From Chitinophaga polysaccharea (GTDB taxonomy: Bacteria > Bacteroidota > Bacteroidia > Chitinophagales > Chitinophagaceae): 64,000 nucleotides of DNA. Of the stretch, positions 38,876 to 46,796 are shown piece by piece. The notes beneath the pieces are model-generated. The model was not told the origin of the DNA. It did no database searches and saw only the letters and a list, made by a program, of their open reading frames with translations. The translations under genes were made by a program, and so were the position numbers. The number at the start of each line of letters is the position of its first letter. Positions within the stretch are counted from its first letter, which is position 1. The stretch lies in assembly GCF_007829335.1 (NCBI RefSeq), contig NZ_VIWO01000004.1, positions 1 to 64,000 on the forward strand, written 5' to 3'.

Positions 38876-41544
38876 ATATACAGGAGATCAAGCAGCAGCT
38901 TACGTTATCGTCTGTATTGCAGCACTACGGGTTAAAGCCTGATAAGCATCTGCGTTTACATTGTCCGTTCCATGATGATAAAACGCCGAGCCTGCAGGTG
39001 TATTATAAAACGCATACCTGCTATTGTTTTAGTTCCAACTGTAAAACTCATGGCAAGGCGTTAGACGTCATCGATTTTGTGATGCATCAGGAAAGTTGCA
39101 GTAAGCATGAAGCTATCCAGCGATGTAAACAATTAATCGGTGTCCCCATATCTGCCGCCCGCATCCCCTCATCGCCCGGTGTAGCTATACTGGGTCATAT
39201 GTTTACCTATTTTAGAAATGCTGTACATAATAGCAGACCAGCGCAGGACTATATACGTAGTCGCGGGCTGGATGCTACTGTTTTAGAAATCGGTTATAAT
39301 ACAGCGCAGTTCCATCACGGCAACCGCAGAGATGAAATGCTGATCAGTTCATGTGTGGAAGTGGGGTTGTTATCACCATGGGGAACCAATAACCGTGATG
39401 GCGGGCAGGCTTACAAGGCTTTTGCTAAGTATTGTATTGTGTTCGCGTTGCGTGATCGGAGTAACCAGGTGAGTGGCTTTTACTTCCGCAGTACTGTTAA
39501 TGATGATGAGCAAAAGCATTTTTATTTAAAGGATCGTAAAGGTCTTTATCCTGGCTATCCAACAGCAGAAGCGCAGCGTCTAATCCTTACCGAAGCTATT
39601 ATAGATGCAGCTACTTTATTACAGCAGTCGGCCATTACTAAGGAATACAGCGTATTATCCTGCTATGGTACCAATGGTTTTACACCGGAACATTGGGCGG
39701 CTGTTAAATCCTTATCAGGCTTACAGGAAATCATTTTTGCTTTTGATAGTGATGAGGCAGGAAATAGAGCAGTCGCTAAATACGCGGGGCAGTTGCGGGA
39801 GCAACTGCCGCATGTTATTGTTAGTACGCTGGATCTTCCTGTTGGTGAGGATATCAACAGTATGGCCTTATCGCATGAACCGGATCTTTTTGTACACCTG
39901 CTAAGTGAACGAAAGGATTTTTTTCTTTCATCTGAAAAAACAACACCGGAACCCTTACCGGTGGCTGCTTTAAAAGTGCCGTCACCTGGTCTTGATACCG
40001 CTAATCCTTATAAACTAAGCTATAGTACTGACCATGCCTTTTATTATGTACAGGGCGGTATCAGTAAGCAGCTAGACAGCATGAAAGTAACGCTGGTGGT
40101 AGAACGAAAAGATAACAGCCAGAAAAGCCGCAACAAGCTGGATTTATACGAAGATAAGCAGGTAGACAAGGTAAGCAGGGAAGTAAGTGAAAAGCTGTTA
40201 TTAGATAAAACGTTACTGGAAGCGGATTTATACCGTTTAACAGATCTGCTGGACGGTTACCGTGAAAAGGATCTGATAAAACCGGTTGAGGGTAGTGGTA
40301 CAGGCGTATATCCGCTTACGTTACAGGAGCGTAGCGCGGCAGAAGCCTTTTTAAAGGCCCCGGACTTGATAGGCAGATTAAATGATCAGTTGGGTATGAC
40401 AGGTATAGTAGGGGAGGAAACGAACCGTTTATTTTTACTGCTTATCGCCATCAGCTATAAGATGCCAGAAACGCTACACGCGCTGATACAGGGGAGTAGT
40501 GGCAGTGGAAAGACCCGCCTGTTAAAACAAATCTCCGATTGTATCCCGCAGGAGAAAGTAACGAAGCTAACCCGTGTCAGTGACAAGGTATTATATAATT
40601 ATCCGGAACATTATTTTATAAACCGGTTGTTATGCCTTGAAGATATAGATGGGTTGAGTGAAGAAGCTGAGTTTGCGTTTAGGGAGTTGCAGAGTAACGG
40701 AGAACTGAACAGCGCCACCAGTATCAAGCTGGATAACGGGCAAATCACCAGCGGTCAGAAGACCGTAAAAGGTCCTATTGCCTCCCTTGCGTGTACTACC
40801 CGCGGAGAAATCTATGAGGATAATATGAGCCGTGTGTTCCTGCTGGCAGTAGATGAAAGCAGTGAGCAAACCAGTTGTATTATTAGTTATCAGAATGCTA
40901 AAGCCTCCGGTCAGATCGATAGTAAGCAGGAACAGACTACCAAATGTTTTATACAAAATATTGTGCGTTGCTTAGAGGTGTGCCAGGTCATTAATCCTTA
41001 CGCCAGTAAATTACAGCTACCTCCCGATGCACATAAGATCCGGCGTTTAAATGATCTGTTTTTAAACTTTGTAAAAATGATCACGCTGGTACATCAGTAC
41101 CAAAGAAAAAAGGATAGTAAGGGCCGTTTAATCACAGAAATATCCGACCTTGAAGCGGCTATTGATATTATGTTCGATAGTATTGTGCTGAAAGTAGATG
41201 AGCTGGACGGCAGTTTACGTCAGTTCTTCGAGCAGTTGAAAAGCTGGTTACAGCAGCAACACGGCGATCAATATCAAAGTGCAGTGTTCGGTCTGCGTGA
41301 AGTCAGGCAATCATTGAAGTTCAGTAAAACGCAGGTGTTCCGTTATGCAGGAGATCTAACCCGATTGGAATATATACAGATATGTGGGGGCCATATTAAT
41401 AAAGGGTTTACCTATAAGCTCAGTTATTGCGATAATTACCAGTTATTGCGTGAAAGAATCCGTAATTATCTTACTTCTCAAATACAGTCTATCCGTGTAT
41501 CTGCTCAGGATGGAACGCTGGAACCTTCACCAGTATTGAAATAA
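38872..41544 (+). CDS. CHC2/Toprim primase fused to AAA-type ATPase
   Basis: 890 residues. A CHC2-type zinc finger at about 28-75 (LHCPFHDDKTPSL, then CYCFSSNCKTHG) precedes a primase core, a Toprim domain at about 235-330 (ILTEAIIDA, AFDSDEAG), a linker, and a P-loop ATPase at about 540-660 (GSSGSGKT at 541-548, LLCLEDIDG as Walker B) with a possible winged helix at the end. Known parts: DNA primase and helicase or loader-like activity; such fusions occur in plasmids, phages and mobile elements of Bacteroidota. It follows SymE with a 4-nt overlap. Likely replicates or processes DNA of this element. Confidence 0.85.
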   Translation: MNIQEIKQQLTLSSVLQHYGLKPDKHLRLHCPFHDDKTPSLQVYYKTHTCYCFSSNCKTHGKALDVIDFVMHQESCSKHEAIQRCKQLIGVPISAARIPSSPGVAILGHMFTYFRNAVHNSRPAQDYIRSRGLDATVLEIGYNTAQFHHGNRRDEMLISSCVEVGLLSPWGTNNRDGGQAYKAFAKYCIVFALRDRSNQVSGFYFRSTVNDDEQKHFYLKDRKGLYPGYPTAEAQRLILTEAIIDAATLLQQSAITKEYSVLSCYGTNGFTPEHWAAVKSLSGLQEIIFAFDSDEAGNRAVAKYAGQLREQLPHVIVSTLDLPVGEDINSMALSHEPDLFVHLLSERKDFFLSSEKTTPEPLPVAALKVPSPGLDTANPYKLSYSTDHAFYYVQGGISKQLDSMKVTLVVERKDNSQKSRNKLDLYEDKQVDKVSREVSEKLLLDKTLLEADLYRLTDLLDGYREKDLIKPVEGSGTGVYPLTLQERSAAEAFLKAPDLIGRLNDQLGMTGIVGEETNRLFLLLIAISYKMPETLHALIQGSSGSGKTRLLKQISDCIPQEKVTKLTRVSDKVLYNYPEHYFINRLLCLEDIDGLSEEAEFAFRELQSNGELNSATSIKLDNGQITSGQKTVKGPIASLACTTRGEIYEDNMSRVFLLAVDESSEQTSCIISYQNAKASGQIDSKQEQTTKCFIQNIVRCLEVCQVINPYASKLQLPPDAHKIRRLNDLFLNFVKMITLVHQYQRKKDSKGRLITEISDLEAAIDIMFDSIVLKVDELDGSLRQFFEQLKSWLQQQHGDQYQSAVFGLREVRQSLKFSKTQVFRYAGDLTRLEYIQICGGHINKGFTYKLSYCDNYQLLRERIRNYLTSQIQSIRVSAQDGTLEPSPVLK

Positions 41545-41754
41545 GTTTATGCAGGGAACACCAAATAAATAAAATGGAACGCTACGGAACGCCAGTGGAA
41601 CGCTGGAATCCTTATCCAACCTGAAAAAATGCCCTGGCGTTCCGCGTTCCAAAAAAGTGCTCAAGGCCCCTTTTAGAAAAACGTCATACCTATACCAGAA
41701 TCACCGTACAGTTAGCCCCTCCATTTATTTTATCACAAAATAACATCATTAATT
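41545..41754. other. Intergenic with GGAACGC repeats
   Basis: No gene. Several GGAACGC copies (about 41576-41613) are followed by a GCGTTCC inverse (41637-41650), which could form a stem or bind a recombinase or initiator. The 3' part is the A/T-rich leader of the recombinase operon. Confidence 0.45.
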
Positions 41755-42609
41755 ATGTACCAGATCGTAGATAGCTTTAAAAGCTATCTGTCCGTGCTGG
41801 GATATAGCAGCGGCATACAAAGTATGCTGCCAGCGTGTATCCATGATTTTTTGGAGTACGGGCAGTATAGTAGCATAGAGGAAATAGGACCAGTGGATAT
41901 TAACCTGTTTTATGAATGGTTGCATGAGCGTCCGTTAAAGCGTGGTGAAGGAGGGTTGAGTGAGATGATGATCAGCCATTACGTGTATGCGTTGAAGGTG
42001 TTTTTTAGCTGGCAACTGGAAACGGGAGGCATCGCTATAAACCCGGTTAGTGTGTTGAAGTTTAAAAGCCCTGAGCGTGGCTACCGGGAACCCTTGACGG
42101 TGGATGAAATACAAACCTTGTTTAATGCAGCCTTCACTTTTAAAGAGTATGCTATGCTTCACCTGTTTTATAGTTGCGGGTTGCGGCGCAGTGAGGCCGT
42201 GTGGCTGCGGTTATCAGATGTTCAGTTTAGGCATCGGTTATTGTATGTAAGATCAGGGAAAGGCGCCAGACGCCGCGTAATCCCGTTAACAGGCAAGGTA
42301 GCGGATAGTCTGGAACAATACGTATTACAGGAGCGAGGCACGGCCAGGTATACCGGATCATCGTTTATGCTTAATCGTATGGGTAGGGCTATGACAGGTA
42401 AGAATTATGTAAGCCTGCTTAAATCTTTATTGCGCAGAGCAGACATGTGCAAGGACATCAGCCCTCATTACCTGCGCCACAGCATCGCTACGCATCTTTT
42501 ACAAAACGAGATGAGCATGGAGTATGTACGTGACTTTTTAGGTCATCAGTGCCTTGAATCTACACAAATTTACGCGCGACCTGGTGTGCATCAATTACAA
42601 GCCTTATGA
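41755..42609 (+). CDS. Tyrosine recombinase (XerC/D-like), catalytically complete
   Basis: 284 residues. SAM-like N-terminal core-binding domain (about 1-105) and catalytic domain with all expected residues: Arg in CGLRRSE, Lys in RSGKGARRR, His and Arg in HYLRHS, His in FLGHQ and the nucleophile Tyr in QIYARPG. Known activity: strand exchange between two short sites through a 3'-phosphotyrosine. It overlaps the next recombinase gene by 4 nt. It probably acts on sites in the adjoining tRNA-fragment and tip-cassette region (inference). Confidence 0.9.
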   Translation: MYQIVDSFKSYLSVLGYSSGIQSMLPACIHDFLEYGQYSSIEEIGPVDINLFYEWLHERPLKRGEGGLSEMMISHYVYALKVFFSWQLETGGIAINPVSVLKFKSPERGYREPLTVDEIQTLFNAAFTFKEYAMLHLFYSCGLRRSEAVWLRLSDVQFRHRLLYVRSGKGARRRVIPLTGKVADSLEQYVLQERGTARYTGSSFMLNRMGRAMTGKNYVSLLKSLLRRADMCKDISPHYLRHSIATHLLQNEMSMEYVRDFLGHQCLESTQIYARPGVHQLQAL

Positions 42610-43469
42610 CACTATATGAATATCTTGAAAGCCACTACACACCAGCTACGGTAGAAAGTTATCACCGTGAAATAACTATTTTTTTAAGCAGTTATCCATC
42701 TGCTTCCATGGCTACTTATGCGGATCTGATTAGTTACCTGGGTGTTTTACGGGAGCGTTATAATAATGCTGCTACACTCAACCGCATCTTGTGTAGTATT
42801 AAAGTGTACTATGATTATTTATGCTGTACCAGCCGCCGCAGTGATCATCCGGCACGTTCCATCCTGTTACGTGATCAGCGCAGCCGTGACGTACAGTTGC
42901 AGGATCTTTTTACCGGGGAAGAGCTGGAACGGCTGCTGGATCGAAAAGAGCGTTATCAGGCGTTATATTACCGTAACCGGGTATTAATGGGGCTACTGAT
43001 CTATCAGGGATTAAAACCGCAGGAAATAGCTGCAATAGGCATACAGGATATTAATCTGGAAGTGGGCAGCATCTACATAAAATCTACTCCCACTACCAAC
43101 AGCCGTACCTTATCATTAAAGCCAGGTCAGATCCTGTTGTTCTACACCTGGCTGCGGGAGGTACGTCCGCAGTTATTAAAGGGCGCTGATAGTGATGTGC
43201 TGTTGATCGGCCACCGATCACGGTCTATGAGCGCTGATGATATAGTAAAGCATGTAATCAGTAGTTATAAAAACGTGTATCCCGGACGATCAGTAACGGC
43301 ACAGGCTATACGTGGCAGTGTGATAGCTAACTTATTGGCTCAGGGCCATGATATTAGTGTGGTTCAGCGGTTCGCGGGCCATAAATATCCGTCCAGTACG
43401 GAGCGTTACAGACAAAGCCAGGTGGAAGCGTTGAAAAGTGCTATAGAGCAGTATCACCCGATGAGATGA
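42606..43469 (+). CDS. Second tyrosine recombinase, with substituted active-site residues
   Basis: 287 residues and the same fold. The first catalytic Arg is replaced by Lys (QGLKPQE) and the HxxR motif by QAIR, while a Lys (IYIKST), the later His (FAGHKY) and Tyr (TERYRQ) remain. It is therefore probably weak or a regulatory partner that forms heterotetramers with the first enzyme, as in paired recombinase systems. Start ATG overlaps the partner's stop (ATGA), implying fixed stoichiometry. Immediately downstream lies the tRNA-fragment cluster. Confidence 0.85.
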   Translation: MTLYEYLESHYTPATVESYHREITIFLSSYPSASMATYADLISYLGVLRERYNNAATLNRILCSIKVYYDYLCCTSRRSDHPARSILLRDQRSRDVQLQDLFTGEELERLLDRKERYQALYYRNRVLMGLLIYQGLKPQEIAAIGIQDINLEVGSIYIKSTPTTNSRTLSLKPGQILLFYTWLREVRPQLLKGADSDVLLIGHRSRSMSADDIVKHVISSYKNVYPGRSVTAQAIRGSVIANLLAQGHDISVVQRFAGHKYPSSTERYRQSQVEALKSAIEQYHPMR

Positions 43470-43530
43470 AAAAACTGTTTTATTGTTGTCAACCGGTTCG
43501 AATCCGCTCGGAACCTCCGGAGTGCCTGAA

Positions 43531-43563
43531 AGGGTTAGGGAGTTCGAATCTCCTCCTTCGCAC
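43531..43563 (+). other. tRNA 3' part (Ser-like)
   Basis: T-arm GGGAG-TTCGAAT-CTCCT with five pairs, followed by a 3' acceptor strand ending CGCA. The preceding TGCCTGAAAGG could be a long variable arm, as in tRNA-Ser. No 5' half. A weaker second T-loop lies at 43492-43509. Confidence 0.55.
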
Positions 43564-43573
43564 TAAAGTTAGA

Positions 43574-43596
43574 CCTACTGACTCTTAATCAGTAGG
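43574..43596 (+). other. tRNA-Lys(CUU) anticodon arm
   Basis: Perfect 8-bp hairpin CCTACTGA/TCAGTAGG with loop CTCTTAA; position 33 is U and the anticodon would be CUU. Neither D-arm nor T-arm is present nearby. Confidence 0.6.
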
Positions 43597-43616
43597 CCCC
43601 TCCCAAAAACTTATCA

Positions 43617-43684
43617 GTGTATAGAGCAACTGCCTTCTAAGCAGTAGGTCATCTGCGTTTGGGTTCGACTCCCATCTGGGGTAC
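43617..43684 (+). other. tRNA-Arg(UCU) fragment
   Basis: Contains the 3' half of a D-arm (TAGAGCA), a perfect anticodon arm ACTGC-CTTCTAA-GCAGT (anticodon UCU), a variable region with about 5 extra bases, a T-arm and a 3' GGGG strand. The 5' acceptor and D-stem do not pair, so it is degenerate or chimeric. Confidence 0.6.
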
Positions 43685-43703
43685 AATTATTAAAAAACAG
43701 GTA

Positions 43704-43737
43704 GGTGGAGATGGCGGGAATCGAACCCGCGTCCAAT
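43704..43737 (-). other. tmRNA (ssrA) 3'-end fragment
   Basis: The reverse strand reads GGACGCGGGTTCGATTCCCG followed by CCATCTCCAC, the T-arm and acceptor end shared by bacterial tmRNAs. No tag reading frame or remaining tmRNA is adjacent. The 3' end of ssrA is a classic integrase attachment site. Confidence 0.65.
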
Positions 43738-43745
43738 GTTTTTTA

Positions 43746-43773
43746 TCAAGGGTTCGAATCCCTTCTTCTACGC
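43746..43773 (+). other. tRNA T-arm and acceptor fragment
   Basis: T-arm AAGGG-TTCGAAT-CCCTT with perfect pairing, followed by CTTCTACGC as a 3' acceptor strand. No anticodon arm; identity unknown. Confidence 0.5.
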
Positions 43774-43785
43774 TATTGTTTACTG

Positions 43786-43818
43786 AGGTTATGAGCATCA
43801 GATTGTGGTTCTGAGGGT
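43786..43818 (+). other. tRNA-His(GUG) anticodon arm
   Basis: TGAGCA (3' D-arm) followed by TCAGA-TTGTGGT-TCTGA, a perfect anticodon arm with GUG. The sequence beyond does not continue as a tRNA. Confidence 0.6.
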
Positions 43819-43822
43819 GGTA

Positions 43823-43852
43823 TGCCCAGAACAGGAATCGAACCTGCACTTG
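43823..43852 (-). other. tRNA 3'-end fragment, reverse strand
   Basis: The reverse strand reads GCAGG-TTCGATT-CCTGT, a paired T-arm, then TCTGGGCA as a 3' acceptor strand. Identity unknown. Confidence 0.5.
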
Positions 43853-43885
43853 TAAAGTTGGTGTTGTGCTAAAAGTGTAGTAACC

Positions 43886-44432
43886 CCGTTTATGCAAGGT
43901 AAAGCCTTTATGTTAAAGGAAAAGCGGTCTCACTGCGGGCTAGGTCGGCAAAAAGGCGCGCCAGTCCTCCGCTTGCCCCTTCCGCTGCGCTACAGGGGCT
44001 GCGCTTCGTCCTGTCACGCTTTTTGCGCTCCCGTCGCCCTTCGTTCGGCCAGCTCCCGGTCTGGCTGTGAGCTGTTTTAAATCGAGGTGGTTTTAATGCC
44101 CGCCATCCCTACGCTGTCCATTTTGTCCGCCCCCCGCTATCCCACCTGGCCTTGCATTTTTGATTTTGCCGTCCGCTGGCGCTCCCGGCCAGATATAGGT
44201 CGAAGGCGCGGCTAGCTGTGGCTCGCCCTCGCTGGGCCCTTCCGCTGCGCTCCAGGGCCTGCGCTCAGGCTGCCGCCACAGCAGCCAGGTGGGAATGGCG
44301 GTGGGGGCGGCAGACCGTCTGTTAGGGCGACAGGATATAGCCGTCAGCGTTATACCGCTACCCGGCGGCTGAAGAATAAACTGCTCGAACACCAGCATCA
44401 GTACCCTGATCAGCGTTAGTACTATCGCGCGT
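43886..44432. other. GC-rich island with two hairpin repeats, no clear gene
   Basis: Clearly richer in GC than all surroundings. A hairpin-forming motif (CCCTTCCGCTGCGCT, then AGGG and CTGCGCT) occurs at 43975-44006 and again at 44235-44265 with few changes. A 134-codon minus-strand frame (44497-44093) has biased, unlikely composition and no domain, so I do not call it. Such GC-rich patches occur next to Bacteroidota mobile elements. Confidence 0.6.
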
Positions 44433-44548
44433 CCGTCGGGAGGACAGATGATGCGGTCATCAGTAGAACATAGGCTGGACGGTAGTTCTATGACCATCGA
44501 TAGAATATATCATCAGCTGTAGTAACGCATCATCTATCCTCCCGACGG
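44433..44548. repeat. 23-bp inverted repeat upstream of the orphan RHS tip
   Basis: Left arm 44433-44455 (starts CCGTCGGGAGGACAGATGAT) and right arm 44526-44548 match with one mismatch, separated by 70 bp. It ends about 130 bp before the orphan RHS core sequence. It could be a recombination site, a large RNA stem or an operator. Confidence 0.75.
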
Positions 44549-44634
44549 TATTTTACGCTTATGCTCCCGCGGATATTATTTTTTTTCAAATGGAAAACAG
44601 ATGAAATAAAAAATAATATATTTACGGGAGTTCT

Positions 44635-45669
44635 TTGAGTAAAGCGCCAGGTGTGAGAGGCTGTAAAGGCCGTTGGGCGTTGGCGGGGGGATATCGTTAT
44701 GGGTTTAATGGGAAGGAGAATGATAATGAAGTGAAAGGAGAGGGGAATCAGCAGGACTATGGGATGAGGATTTATGATCCGAGGATAGGGAAGTTTTTGA
44801 GTGTGGATCCATTGACAAAGAAATACCCAGAGCTTACTCCATACCAGTTTTCTTCCAACAGCCCAATACTAAATGTTGATCTTGATGGTGAAGAGAGTAT
44901 TCCTCATTACATCGCAAAAGGGATAAGAGGCACATTTACAATTTCAACATTTGCCAGCGTTTCTTTTGGAAGTGTTCAGTCAATGGCAAAAGGTATGGGA
45001 TATGACAAAAATGGTAATGTTGCACTTTTTTATTCGAGAACAGCTGGTCCAAGTGTGGCAACCAATTTAGGTTATGATGTAGGTATTAAAGCGTCTTTTC
45101 TACCTGGAATTAAAGATGTATCTGGCATAACAGGTATGGGGACCTCCTTTGGAATTTCTGGAGGTATTCCACAAACACATTTGTCAGTTGGAGGATCACT
45201 TGAATATAACTCAGACGAGAAATTAGTGGGTTGGGGTTTGCAGATAAGTGGAGGACACGGTATTGCTCCAGCATCATGGTCAATGGAAAGTACGAATACA
45301 ACAGCGGTATTATTTTCGGAAGGCGAGTATAAACGTTTCTCATCATTTGCTGATGGTTCCGATAAACGTAATATGAGTAGGATGATGGAATGGAATGATA
45401 ATGAAGCTAATCGAGATGCTAATAATACGCCCTATGGTATTTGGACACTTGGATCTTCTATGATGTCACTACAGCCAGTGAAAGATCAAAATGGGATTTT
45501 TGAAGCTGTGATCACCACTCAATTTAATTATATGGTAACAGGTGGGCACCGAGATGGTATTCAACAAAAGGATCAAGTAGTGAAGGTGGAAGATAGATCT
45601 GGTGTGTTTTTCACAAAACCTGACGATGAAAATTATAAATCTGTAAATTATAAACAATCCGAAAATTAA
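44635..45669 (+). CDS. Orphan RHS core plus unknown toxin tip
   Basis: No YD repeats precede it. In-frame stops lie just upstream and the first usable codon is a TTG at 44635; the recognisable RHS core starts at about 44690 (YRYGFNGKEND, DYGMRIYDPRIGKFLSVDP, NSPILNVDLDG). The tip after residue 85 is AT-rich, Gly/Ser-rich and strand-rich, with no catalytic motif I know. Without a strong start or promoter it is probably silent and serves as donor sequence for the expressed RHS gene at 29039-37576 (inference). It is followed 1 bp later by its immunity candidate. Confidence 0.75.
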   Translation: MSKAPGVRGCKGRWALAGGYRYGFNGKENDNEVKGEGNQQDYGMRIYDPRIGKFLSVDPLTKKYPELTPYQFSSNSPILNVDLDGEESIPHYIAKGIRGTFTISTFASVSFGSVQSMAKGMGYDKNGNVALFYSRTAGPSVATNLGYDVGIKASFLPGIKDVSGITGMGTSFGISGGIPQTHLSVGGSLEYNSDEKLVGWGLQISGGHGIAPASWSMESTNTTAVLFSEGEYKRFSSFADGSDKRNMSRMMEWNDNEANRDANNTPYGIWTLGSSMMSLQPVKDQNGIFEAVITTQFNYMVTGGHRDGIQQKDQVVKVEDRSGVFFTKPDDENYKSVNYKQSEN

Positions 45670-45670
45670 A

Positions 45671-46192
45671 ATGATGTGGAAACAACAAATTATAATAGTC
45701 ATTTTGTTTGGCTTAACCAGTTGTTATACAGTATTTGACAAGGAAGGGGCTAAAAGAGTAGCAGTTGAAATATTTGATAAAAATAAACCAGATTTTCGGG
45801 TTATAGGAAATATTTGCGACTCTTTAATGGCGAAATATCCTAAAGATACTTTTGATGTGTCATATGCCTATAATTCAAAAGGGTTTGGAATATTACATCG
45901 TAAGGAAAATGGATTATTAGATGCTGATGCAAAAGGAATATTTGATCATAATAATTTGGGAGTGTCCTATGATGAGATGAAACAAATATGTGATCGTAAT
46001 TATATTTTGTCAATACGAATTAGGCAAGGTAGAGCAGATATAAGATTGAATGGATTACAGGCAAGGGACTATGAAATGTTCATCGTATACACCAAGGCCA
46101 ATTATTGTGAATCATCTCCTAAGAAAAATGATAAGGATTGGTGTGATAGCATAGTTCCAGATTATTTTGTGTCAGGTCGTTATATTGAATGA
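45671..46192 (+). CDS. Lipoprotein, candidate immunity protein of the orphan tip
   Basis: 173 residues; MMWKQQIIIVILFGLTSC is a lipoprotein signal with lipobox LTSC. The body is charged and has two Cys near the end (YCESS, WCDSI) that could form a disulfide. ATG one base after the tip's stop. AT-rich. No family recognised. Confidence 0.65.
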   Translation: MMWKQQIIIVILFGLTSCYTVFDKEGAKRVAVEIFDKNKPDFRVIGNICDSLMAKYPKDTFDVSYAYNSKGFGILHRKENGLLDADAKGIFDHNNLGVSYDEMKQICDRNYILSIRIRQGRADIRLNGLQARDYEMFIVYTKANYCESSPKKNDKDWCDSIVPDYFVSGRYIE

Positions 46193-46209
46193 TATGCTTT
46201 AATGAAGAG

Positions 46210-46238
46210 AATACACCCGGTCGGCGACCGGGTGTATT
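46210..46238. terminator. Bidirectional terminator (type A core), cassette B
   Basis: Perfect 13-bp stem AATACACCCGGTC, loop GGC, and complement. It shares the CCCGGTC-N3-GACCGGG core with the hairpin at 38054-38114. The stop codon of the minus-strand XRE gene overlaps it. Confidence 0.9.
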
Positions 46239-46560
46239 ATTTTAATATCGCTTGTAATTTAGATTTAGCGAGGAAAGCATCCAGGAGGGAATAAACGCAC
46301 TCTTTATCTTTATCGGGAAGGTCGTTGATCTCATTAATCCGCTTCATCATCTTAGGATCTTTAAGTATGTTAGTATCGTTAGCCTCACCGAGCAAAAAGC
46401 CAACAGTCGTATCAAGGGCATCCGCCAGTTTTCTAACAACGTCAATGGAAGGCAACATCTCATCACGTTCATAGCGGCCGATGACGGTATGGGCGGAGCC
46501 CAGTTTTTTAGCCAATTCCTGTTGTGAGGAGACAGAGGGTATTTTGGGCATGATCTGCAT
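46237..46560 (-). CDS. XRE-family HTH regulator (cassette B)
   Basis: 107 residues, homologous along its length to the XRE protein of 38117-38455 (GRYERDEMLPSIDVVRKLAD, TTVGFLLGE, LKDPKMMKRINE). Its first 20 residues differ (MQIMPKIPSVSSQQELAK), with the first HTH helix shortened, so DNA binding may be altered. Convergent with the orphan tip across a related terminator, as in cassette A. Confidence 0.8.
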   Translation of the reverse strand: MQIMPKIPSVSSQQELAKKLGSAHTVIGRYERDEMLPSIDVVRKLADALDTTVGFLLGEANDTNILKDPKMMKRINEINDLPDKDKECVYSLLDAFLAKSKLQAILK

Positions 46561-46569
46561 ACCTTTAAG

Positions 46570-46722
46570 GATTGCCTATTGGAATTATATAATCATAATG
46601 GATATTTTAGTAACAAAAGGATAGTTTTATCTGGAATGGATAACCTTTTGAATCCGGATATTGCTTCGTTTTTGCAAATTATTAAAGAAGAGTTTTTAAT
46701 ATTTAAATTTGTAGTAGAATAA
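46570..46722 (+). pseudogene. 3' remnant of an immunity-type gene (cassette C)
   Basis: A frame without a start runs 50 codons from 46570 to a stop: ELYNHNGYFSNKRIVL, then NLLNPDIASFLQIIKEE, ending FKFVVE. The position just before a type-A terminator matches immunity genes in cassettes A and B. Confidence 0.5.
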
Positions 46723-46756
46723 AGTAATATACTGGAGCTTTAAATACGCGCATTAT

Positions 46757-46796
46757 AAAAAAGAACACCCCGGTCAGCGACCGGGTGTTCTTTTTT
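46757..46796. terminator. Bidirectional terminator (type A core), cassette C
   Basis: Stem AAAAAAGAACACCC(C)GGTC, loop AGC, complement ending in T6; one bulged C. Same GC core as the other two hairpins. Confidence 0.85.

Larger units (their letters stand above)
43490..43855. repeat. Cluster of tRNA and tmRNA fragments on both strands
   Basis: At least seven recognisable pieces within about 365 bp: T-arms with 3' acceptor strands, isolated anticodon arms, and two reverse-strand 3' ends. None forms a complete tRNA; the best (43617-43684) lacks a proper 5' acceptor and D-arm. The cluster starts 20 bp after the recombinase pair. Integrases often use tRNA and ssrA 3' ends as attachment sites, so these may be att remnants. 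Confidence 0.75.

Noticed and set aside
43574..43684. A complete tRNA-Lys or tRNA-Arg gene
   Set aside because: Anticodon arms are perfect but acceptor and D stems do not pair; only fragments can be supported.
43490..43855. CRISPR-like array
   Set aside because: No repeated unit of constant sequence and spacing; similarity between pieces is due only to the common T-loop.
44093..44497. 134-codon minus-strand reading frame in the GC-rich island
   Set aside because: Composition is Pro/Gly/Arg-rich from GC bias, no domain, no ribosome-binding site and no neighbour logic.
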